DNA of 64,000 bases from Chloroflexota bacterium (GTDB lineage: Bacteria > Chloroflexota > Anaerolineae > Promineifilales > Promineifilaceae), in assembly GCA_022616275.1 (NCBI GenBank), contig JAKEFB010000121.1:1-64000 (forward strand), read 5' to 3'. The notes below the pieces were generated by a model. That model had not been told where the DNA came from and searched no databases. It saw only the letters and a list, made by a program, of their open reading frames with translations. The position numbers were made by a program, and so were the translations under genes. This document shows, in pieces, positions 58,334-64,000 of the stretch. The first letter of the stretch is position 1; each line of letters opens with the position of its first letter.

Positions 58334-60192
58334 CGCGGCAAATACACATCGCAGACGCCACTGCCCACCGGGCAGCGGCCGACCTCCTGGTTGTTATAAA
58401 GAACGCGAAACTCGGTCACGCCATCGCGGGGAATCCAGAAAATCATCTCGTCGTCGGCCGAGGGTGTGACGGTGGCGTTGTAGCTGTGGCAATCGGCCGG
58501 CCGTAAATAACCTGGCGAGCGGTTGATCTCAATCCGGTCACAGCGGCCGCTCTCCAGGAAAAAGTAAAATTGAGACCACCGGTCGCCATTAAAGCGAAAA
58601 CCGGTGGGCTGGCCGTCCGAGTTGAGCGCTTCAAAGGCCAGGGGCTTGACGCCCAACCGCTGGCTATCTAAGTTGAGGACGTAAAAGCTATAGGGGTCGT
58701 AAAAGAGGCGGACCCGGTAGCCACCCGGGTACAGCACAGTAGCGGTAGGCTGGCCGCCCGGCGGCGCCGTAGGCGAAGGAGGGAGCGCCGTATCCGTGGC
58801 CGGCGAGGTGGCGATAACCGTAGCCGGTTCCGTTGCGGCCGGCGGCGAGGTCGAGGAGGCCGGTGGCGAGGTGGGGCCGGAAGCCACCGGTAGGGTGGGC
58901 GCTGCGGTAGTCGCCGGTTGGTTGCTCCCGGCCGTCGCTGCTGGCGTAGGTGTTTCCCGGCTACCGGCCAGCACCTCCACGATCCTGGTCCCAGCCGCTG
59001 GCGTCCCCAGCCCGGCGGCCTGGACTTCGTCGCCCCGGCCGCGCGCGGCCAAAACCAGCAACAGGGCAACCGCCACAGCCAGGACCAACAGCAGCGCGCC
59101 ACCACCCAGTAGCGCCACCCAGGGTAGTGTCTTGCGCCGGGGCGCGTCCGGCCGGGGAGGGGTAGAGACGGCCAGCGGCGCTGGCGCCGGCCTGGAGGCG
59201 GCCAGCACCGGTGCTGGCGCTGGCATCCGGGTCGCCAGGGGCGGAGTTTCCTGGGCAGCGGCGTGGCGGCCGACCCGTTCCTGGATCGAAGTTGGCGACA
59301 AGGCCATCGGATCCTCGACGCCGGCCGGCAATGGCAAACTCATCTTGGGCGCAGTGGCCGGCTGCCGCAGGGCTTCGGCCAGGGCGTCTAATAAGGCCCG
59401 GCCGCTCTGGTACCGCTCTTCGGCTTTTTTGGCCAGCGCCTTGAGCAAGACTGCCTCAGTAGCCTCGTTCAGCCGGGGGTTAAGGGTGCGCGGTGGCGGC
59501 GGCGGCTGGGTCAAGTGCTGCAAGGCCAGGCTGGTGGGTGAAGGGTCGTCAAAAGGCGTCACGCCGGTTAGCATCTCGTAGAGAATGACGCCCAACGAGT
59601 ACAGGTCAGATTGGGGTACGGCGTCCGAGGAGCGGCGGGCCTGTTCAGGGGCGACGTAATGGGCGCTGCCGAAGGTCTCGCCGATAGAGCCCTGTTGCAC
59701 GTCCAAGGCGAGGCCAAAGTCCATGAGAGCTACCCGGCCGTCGTTGGCGACCATGACGTTGGACGGCTTTACGTCGCGGTGAATGACGCCGTTCTGGTGG
59801 GCGTAATCCAGCGCTTCGGCAATGGCCCGGCCGGTGCGCAGCACGTCTTGCTGAGGCATCAACTCGCCGTCGTCGGTGTACTGGGCCATCAGCCGGCCCA
59901 GGTCCAACCCATCCACGTATTCCATGACGAAGTAAAAGAGGCCCTCTTCTTCGTCGGCGTAGTAGACCTGGACGATGTGCTCGTGTCGCCAGCGGGCTAC
60001 CGTCCGGGCTTCCTGGAGGAAGCGGCGGGCGTAGGTGGGGTTGTCCCGGTGGCGGGTGTCAATGACTTTGATGGCCACCGGCCGGTGCAATACCAGGTCG
60101 CGGCCAAAGTAGACCAGGGCCATGCCGCCCCGGCCGAGCAACCGCTCGATACGGAAATTGGCGAGTTGGCGACCGATGAGTGGATCGTTCAT
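58330..60192 (-). CDS. PknB-like Ser/Thr protein kinase with external domain
   Basis: The 620-residue protein has the same plan as its downstream neighbour: kinase domain (Lys42 in VAIKVID, HRDVKPSN with Asp140, DFG at 158-160, APEQARR), linker, membrane helix (LLGGGALLLVLAVAVALLLV) and Pro/Thr-rich stalk. The external domain contains YRVRLFYDPYSFYVLNLDSQ and WIPRDGVTEFRVLYNN, related in plan to the other kinase ('FyVlNlds..l...pL.F'). The kinases probably arose by duplication and may phosphorylate each other or form heterodimers. Confidence 0.93.
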   Translation of the reverse strand: MNDPLIGRQLANFRIERLLGRGGMALVYFGRDLVLHRPVAIKVIDTRHRDNPTYARRFLQEARTVARWRHEHIVQVYYADEEEGLFYFVMEYVDGLDLGRLMAQYTDDGELMPQQDVLRTGRAIAEALDYAHQNGVIHRDVKPSNVMVANDGRVALMDFGLALDVQQGSIGETFGSAHYVAPEQARRSSDAVPQSDLYSLGVILYEMLTGVTPFDDPSPTSLALQHLTQPPPPPRTLNPRLNEATEAVLLKALAKKAEERYQSGRALLDALAEALRQPATAPKMSLPLPAGVEDPMALSPTSIQERVGRHAAAQETPPLATRMPAPAPVLAASRPAPAPLAVSTPPRPDAPRRKTLPWVALLGGGALLLVLAVAVALLLVLAARGRGDEVQAAGLGTPAAGTRIVEVLAGSRETPTPAATAGSNQPATTAAPTLPVASGPTSPPASSTSPPAATEPATVIATSPATDTALPPSPTAPPGGQPTATVLYPGGYRVRLFYDPYSFYVLNLDSQRLGVKPLAFEALNSDGQPTGFRFNGDRWSQFYFFLESGRCDRIEINRSPGYLRPADCHSYNATVTPSADDEMIFWIPRDGVTEFRVLYNNQEVGRCPVGSGVCDVYLPR

Positions 60193-60199
60193 AGGGAAG

Positions 60200-60266
60200 T
60201 AATGAGTGATGAGATTAGAGATTGGAGATTAGAGATTAATCTCCAATCTCTAATCTCCAATCTTTA
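60200..60266. repeat. 7-bp tandem repeat array (GAGATTN) with inverse copies
   Basis: GAGATTA-GAGATTG-GAGATTA-GAGATTA is followed immediately by its inverse AATCTCC-AATCTCT-AATCTCC-AATC. Same word as 26750-26785 and 61386-61440. Confidence 0.9.
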
Positions 60267-60270
60267 AAAC

Positions 60271-61374
60271 CTATCCTACCTGTATCAACTCCCTGGGAAA
60301 TTGGGTTAAACAACGATAGCCTTCCTTGGTGATGACGACGTCGTCTTCAATGCGCACGCCGCCCCGGCCGGGCAGGTAAACGCCCGGCTCGACGGTGAAA
60401 ACGGCCCCGACGCCCAGCGGCGAAGTGCTACCGGCCACCAGGGAGGGGAATTCGTGGACTTCCAACCCCAGCCCGTGGCCGGTGCGGTGGATAAAGTGGG
60501 GGCCGTAGCCGGCTTCCTCGATCACGTTACGCGCCGCCTGATCAATCGTCTCGCCGTTGACCCCCGGCCGGACGGCTAATTTGCCGGCCACGTTGGCCTG
60601 CCGGACCACCTCGTGGATGTGGCGGAATTCCTCTTCCACCTGGCCCACGGCAAAGGTCCGGGTGATGTCCGAAGGATAATCGTTCACCGTTGCCCCCCAA
60701 TCTATGATCAGCAGGTCGCCATGCTGGATCGGCCGGTCGGTGGGCACAGCGTGGGGCAAAGCAGCGTTTGAGCCGGAGGCAACGATAGGACCAAAAGGCA
60801 GCGCCTCGCTGCCGGCGGTGTATAACTCCTGGACTAGCATCCCGGCGATTTCCTTCTCTGTCTGGCCGGTCTTGATGCGGGGCAGGAGCTGTTCAATGGC
60901 CGTTTCCGCCACCGTGGCGGCTTCGGCCATGGCCGCCAGTTCAGTTTCATCCTTACTCAGACGCAGGGCGGCCATGACCGGTTCCACGTGGGCGGTATTC
61001 AGTCCCGGCGCGTAACGGTGCAATAGCTCTATTTCCAGCACGCGCATGTAGAGCGCCTCGACACCCAACAGGTAGTCAGATAGTTCCAGGTGGGCGCAGG
61101 CCTGCTGGAAGGCCCCGGTGTAGCCCTCCTGGTCGCTCCAGGCAAAAATGCGGTCCTGGGCAATACCGGCCGCCTCGGCCTTGCCGGCTTCCAGGAGGGG
61201 AATGATGACGGCCGGGTCGTCGTCGGCCGGCAAAAAGAGGACCAACGGCCGCTCGCTCAGGTGGGCGTGAATACCGCTCAGGTAGAGCATATTCGGCCCC
61301 GGCACCAGGGCCACGCCGTCCAGGCCGTGAGCCAGAATTTCGTCTGTCAACCGCTGCAATCGTCGCTGGTTCAT
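60271..61374 (-). CDS. M24-family Xaa-Pro aminopeptidase
   Basis: The 367-residue protein has an N-terminal creatinase-like domain (residues 1-130) and a pita-bread catalytic domain. Its five metal ligands are visible in LLIIDWGATVNDYPSDITRT (two Asp), HRTGHGLGLEVHEF (His), FTVEPGVYLPGRGGVRIEDD (two Glu). It would remove an N-terminal residue before Pro in the cytosol. GGGAGGAGG precedes the ATG. It lies between two arrays of the GAGATTN repeat. Confidence 0.93.
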   Translation of the reverse strand: MNQRRLQRLTDEILAHGLDGVALVPGPNMLYLSGIHAHLSERPLVLFLPADDDPAVIIPLLEAGKAEAAGIAQDRIFAWSDQEGYTGAFQQACAHLELSDYLLGVEALYMRVLEIELLHRYAPGLNTAHVEPVMAALRLSKDETELAAMAEAATVAETAIEQLLPRIKTGQTEKEIAGMLVQELYTAGSEALPFGPIVASGSNAALPHAVPTDRPIQHGDLLIIDWGATVNDYPSDITRTFAVGQVEEEFRHIHEVVRQANVAGKLAVRPGVNGETIDQAARNVIEEAGYGPHFIHRTGHGLGLEVHEFPSLVAGSTSPLGVGAVFTVEPGVYLPGRGGVRIEDDVVITKEGYRCLTQFPRELIQVG

Positions 61375-61385
61375 ACTCTCCTCCT

Positions 61386-61440
61386 CCCTGAATAGGAGAT
61401 TAGAGATTGGAGATTAGAGATTGATCAATCTGCAACCTCT
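61386..61440. repeat. 7-bp tandem repeat array (GAGATTN)
   Basis: GAGATTA-GAGATTG-GAGATTA-GAGATTG, then inverse-type words (CAACCTCTAATCC) running into the end of the carrier-protein gene. Confidence 0.8.
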
Positions 61441-61978
61441 AATCCTTCGGACTTGAGTCCTTCAGGACGAAGTCTCCAATCTCCACCAACTGAACACCCA
61501 GTTGGACTGCCTCGCCCACCGCGCAATGAACGGCCGTGACGCGGCCGGCGGTGGGGGCGTTAATGGGCAGGACCATTTTCATGGATTCCAGGAGAATGAG
61601 CTTGTCGCCGGCCGCGACCTGGTCCCCAACCTGGACCAGGATTTCGGAAACGACGGCTGGAATGGTGGCCGATAGGGAACCGGCATCTCCGGCCGGATGG
61701 GCCGCCGACCCCTCCCGGACCCGCTCGTAGGTGAGGTTGCGGCCGTTGACCCACAACTGGCGCTTGTCGCCCTGGGCGTGGCCGGCGGCGCGAACGCGCT
61801 TGCGGCGCACAAAGCCGTCCGGCCCCGGTTCCTCCACTTCCAGGACAAAGTGGGGACCGTTGGTGTGAATGACCAGGACTTCGGCGGTGAGGCCGTCGTA
61901 ACTTACTCGCAGGCGATCGCCCTGGCGAATGGCCTCAATTTCCTTTTCCTGCCCGTCAACGTTAACTTTGAACTTCAT
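61439..61978 (-). CDS. Biotin/lipoyl carrier domain protein (acyl-CoA carboxylase BCCP-like)
   Basis: In this 179-residue protein, residues 1-100 form a beta-rich adaptor domain (MKFKVNVDGQEKEIEAIRQG; FVLEVEEPGPDGFVRRKRVR). Residues 108-172 are a biotinyl domain with VVSEILVQVGDQVAAGDKLI and the modification site LESMKMVLPI. This resembles the C-terminal part of propionyl- or 3-methylcrotonyl-CoA carboxylase biotin subunits, occurring here as a stand-alone protein with no carboxylase gene nearby. No ribosome-binding site; TATAAG lies 6 nt before the ATG, so leaderless initiation is possible. Confidence 0.88.
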   Translation of the reverse strand: MKFKVNVDGQEKEIEAIRQGDRLRVSYDGLTAEVLVIHTNGPHFVLEVEEPGPDGFVRRKRVRAAGHAQGDKRQLWVNGRNLTYERVREGSAAHPAGDAGSLSATIPAVVSEILVQVGDQVAAGDKLILLESMKMVLPINAPTAGRVTAVHCAVGEAVQLGVQLVEIGDFVLKDSSPKD

Positions 61979-61989
61979 AGCTTATAAGT

Positions 61990-62092
61990 ACAATCAGTCT
62001 GCGAGTTTGCGAGTCTGCGAGTTTGCAAGTTTGCGAGTTTGCAAGTTCCTTGCTCACCTGCCACTTGCCTACTTGCCACCTTCCACCTTACC
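61990..62092. repeat. Two 8-bp tandem repeat arrays (TGCGAGTT; ACTTGCCN)
   Basis: TGCGAGTT-TGCGAGTC-TGCGAGTT-TGCAAGTT-TGCGAGTT-TGCAAGTT, then CACTTGCC-TACTTGCC-ACCTTCC of opposite sense. They fill the entire spacer between the carrier and NfeD genes. Confidence 0.9.
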
Positions 62093-62093
62093 T

Positions 62094-63446
62094 CTAGCTC
62101 TCGTTCTCAACTCTCTTCACCCGCAGGGTGAAGCCGTCCAGGCTTTTGACCACCACCTTTTCCCCTTTGGCCACAGGCTCGTCGGCCGTGGCCCGCCACA
62201 GCTCGCCGTTGACCAGGACCATGCCACTATAGGGCTTGGAAGCGCTATCCCCTGCTTCCAGGGGAGACCGCACCTGCCCGATCAGGCCGATCATCCTTTC
62301 GGCCCCGGTGATCGGCGGCCGCTGCCGGGCCCGCAGGGCCATCGTCACCAGGAAAACGAAGAAGCCGGCTGTCGCCAAGCTAATGGCTACAGCGGCGGGA
62401 ATGGAAATCCGGGCAAATTCCGGCGTGCCCGGCGAGTTAAAGAGGATCAGCAGGCCGGCCAGCATGGTGACTGTGCCCACGGCGGCCAGCGCCCCGTGGG
62501 TGGCTGCCTTGACCTCCAGCAGGAAAAGGACGAAGGCTGCACCAATGAAGGCCAGCCCCAGCCAGTTGACCGGCAGCACGCCCAGGCCGTAGAGACCCAG
62601 GCCCAGGCAGACCGCACCAATAAAACCAGCTACCCAGCCGCCAGGGCTGGAAATCTCGATCAGTATCGCCTGGACGCCAATCGTTAGCAGGATACCAATC
62701 ACTACGGAGTCAACCAGGCCGTGTAGGATACGTTCAACCGGGCTCATCGGCAGTCTTTGTTGCTCGGTTCCGGCCGTTTGCAGCCTTATCGTGTCACCAG
62801 CTACTTCTACAGCCAGGCCGTCCACCTGGCGTAGTAAATCGGACACATCGCTAGCCACGACGTCAATGAGTCCAACTTCGAGAGCTTCTGTAGCCGTAAC
62901 CGCTCTAGCGTCTTCGATCATGGCCTCGGCCAGCGCGACAGCTTCTTCGCCCCGGTGGGACACCAGGCTGCGCATGGTCGCTTTCAAGTCTTCGACGGCT
63001 TTGCGATACGCCGTCTCGCCAATATCCACGCCTCCTTCGCCAACCGGGGAGGCAGCGCCTATGATTGTCCCTGGAGCCATACCGGCGGCGTGGGCGGCCA
63101 CGGTAAGGACGCTGCCGGCCGAAGCCGCCTGCGCTCCTTCGGGGGCCACGTAGATGATCACCGGAACCCGGGCCGCTTGAAAAACTTTAACAATAGACAG
63201 GGTAAAGTCTACTCTACCACCAGGCGTATCCAGGACAATAACCACGGCCGCGGCTCCCTCGGCTTCGGCCGCGGCAATGCCTCGCTCAAAATAGCTGGCC
63301 ATAGCCGGCGTCACCGGCCCTTCGGCCTCCAGCACCAACACCTGGTTGCTTTGCGCCCTGGCCAGGTTGGCCCCAATAAGCAGGACCACAAGCCACAGGA
63401 GCGGCCAGCCAAACCGGTAGATGGCACCAGTCACTCGTCGCTTCAT
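62094..63446 (-). CDS. NfeD1b-type membrane serine protease (ClpP class)
   Basis: The 450-residue protein has a signal sequence (FGWPLLWLVVLLIGANLARA), then a ClpP-class protease domain with VVIVLDTPGGRVDFTLSIVK, the likely nucleophile region GAQAASAGSVLTVAAHAAGM and a Lys further on. Four or five helices follow (VVIGILLTIGVQAILIEI and others), and a C-terminal OB-fold NfeD domain (LIGQVRSPLEAGD; GMVLVNGELWRATADEP). Such proteases cleave stomatin-like proteins. ATG 63446 overlaps the kinase stop (ATGA); the longer frame to 63683 is antisense-like and unsupported. Confidence 0.9.
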   Translation of the reverse strand: MKRRVTGAIYRFGWPLLWLVVLLIGANLARAQSNQVLVLEAEGPVTPAMASYFERGIAAAEAEGAAAVVIVLDTPGGRVDFTLSIVKVFQAARVPVIIYVAPEGAQAASAGSVLTVAAHAAGMAPGTIIGAASPVGEGGVDIGETAYRKAVEDLKATMRSLVSHRGEEAVALAEAMIEDARAVTATEALEVGLIDVVASDVSDLLRQVDGLAVEVAGDTIRLQTAGTEQQRLPMSPVERILHGLVDSVVIGILLTIGVQAILIEISSPGGWVAGFIGAVCLGLGLYGLGVLPVNWLGLAFIGAAFVLFLLEVKAATHGALAAVGTVTMLAGLLILFNSPGTPEFARISIPAAVAISLATAGFFVFLVTMALRARQRPPITGAERMIGLIGQVRSPLEAGDSASKPYSGMVLVNGELWRATADEPVAKGEKVVVKSLDGFTLRVKRVENES

Positions 63447-64000
63447 GTGCCGTTCTGGGAGCGCGTTTGCAGCGGCAGAGCCACGTAAAACTGGCTGCCC
63501 AGCCCGTACTCGCTCCTGGCCCAAATCCGGCCCTGGTTCAGTTCCACCAGCTCTCTGGCGATGGCCAGCCCCAGGCCCATGCCCTCGTAATGGCGGCGCA
63601 TGTGGGGTTCCACCTGGTAAAAGCGGTGGAAGATGCGATCGAGCTGGTTTTCGGCAATGCCGATGCCGGTATCCGATACGCACAGCCAGGCTTCGCTGCC
63701 GCGCCGTTCTATAGTAATGTCAATCCGGCCGCCTTCCGGCGTGAATTTAACGGCGTTATTAATCAGATTGCTGATTACCACCTGGATCATTCCTCGATCT
63801 ACCAGGACCGGCAAGGAGGTTTCGGGCAGATTGACGCGGATGGTGTGTTGTTTGGCCAGGGCTGTTTCGTCGCGTTCAGCCACCATGCCCCGGACCAGTT
63901 CAGCCAGGTCCACGAAACCCTGCTCCAGTGAGGCTTTGCCGGCGTCCACGTACTGCAGGTTAAGCATATCCTGGATCAGGCTGCGCAGCCGGATGGCCGC
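63443..64000 (-). CDS. Sensor histidine kinase, C-terminal part (runs off window)
   Basis: The visible 185 residues cover the end of HisKA (AAIRLRSLIQDMLNLQ) and a full HATPase domain: N-box VVISNLINNAVKFTPEGG, G1 VSDTGIGIAENQLDRIFHRF, G2 GMGLGLAIARELV. The sensor part lies beyond base 64000. It is translationally coupled to the NfeD-type protease gene, which may place that protease under the same control. Confidence 0.92.
   Translation of the reverse strand, partial: AAIRLRSLIQDMLNLQYVDAGKASLEQGFVDLAELVRGMVAERDETALAKQHTIRVNLPETSLPVLVDRGMIQVVISNLINNAVKFTPEGGRIDITIERRGSEAWLCVSDTGIGIAENQLDRIFHRFYQVEPHMRRHYEGMGLGLAIARELVELNQGRIWARSEYGLGSQFYVALPLQTRSQNGT

Noticed and set aside
63447-63683. N-terminal extension of the NfeD protease frame
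   Set aside because: It reads over the conserved HATPase domain of the upstream kinase in another frame and is Pro/Arg/Gly-rich; the ATGA overlap at 63446 is the natural start.

Overview
The window is a high-GC chromosomal segment from a bacterium whose gene style fits Chloroflexota, most likely an Anaerolineae-like lineage. The pointers are: many GAF, HisKA and LuxR-type signalling proteins, paired PknB-like kinases, nSTAND-WD40 and NB-ARC-TPR proteins, a DUF3105 lipoprotein, a PucC-family transporter, class II ProRS with an insertion domain, and several start codons placed 5-10 nt from a -10 box (leaderless style). No rRNA or other phylogenetic marker is present, so the placement is an inference. 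The CGGCCGG/CCGGCCG words are conspicuously frequent throughout, as in a genome-specific 'signature word'.

Layout. 1-600: remnant of a HigBA toxin-antitoxin pair and gene debris. 0.85-4.4 kb: methyltransferase and membrane protein operon divergent from a TetR regulator. 4.5-5.6 kb: REP-associated tyrosine transposase (RAYT) bracketed by its palindromic repeats. 5.6-7.6 kb: DUF3105 lipoprotein and a class V aminotransferase. 7.7-14.4 kb: one functional module on the minus strand, a histidine kinase and NarL-type regulator followed by a LiaI-like membrane protein and a three-gene ABC-2 exporter, with candidate operators in between. 14.6-20 kb: GT39-type membrane glycosyltransferase, an ECF sigma factor and an anti-sigma factor with an extracellular propeller. 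20-26.7 kb: proS, an HD-GYP response regulator with its kinase, and leuS preceded by what looks like a leucine leader-peptide attenuator. 26.7-30.7 kb: kinase pseudogene, exported sugar-dehydrogenase-like protein, lipoprotein, tRNA-Gln(CTG), SRPBCC protein. 30.8-38.2 kb: two large STAND proteins (nSTAND1 with 14 WD40 repeats; NB-ARC-TPR split by a frameshift at a G6 run) and an alpha/beta hydrolase, a possible conflict/defence cluster. 38.7-43.4 kb: exported proteins, PfpI and DUF885. 43.4-46.5 kb: PucC-like transporter, 7-TM protein and a MerR-like regulator. 46.6-53 kb: DUF2332, GAF-GAF kinase, thiolase, ilvE, DUF4260, MaoC. 53-64 kb: dinB, an exported GH-A-like protein, a URO-D-like protein, two overlapping Ser/Thr kinases, an M24 peptidase, a biotinyl/lipoyl carrier, an NfeD/ClpP-class protease and the end of another histidine kinase.

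The most notable non-gene structure is a set of intergenic arrays of degenerate 7- or 8-bp tandem repeats. The repeat word differs from locus to locus, and several arrays contain the same word in both orientations. They occur in about fifteen intergenic spacers, and one abuts a gene truncation. Other highlights are the leuS attenuator, a three-way palindrome at the sigma/anti-sigma junction, a dispersed 36-90 bp hairpin repeat, and tandem palindromes in front of the exporter operon.
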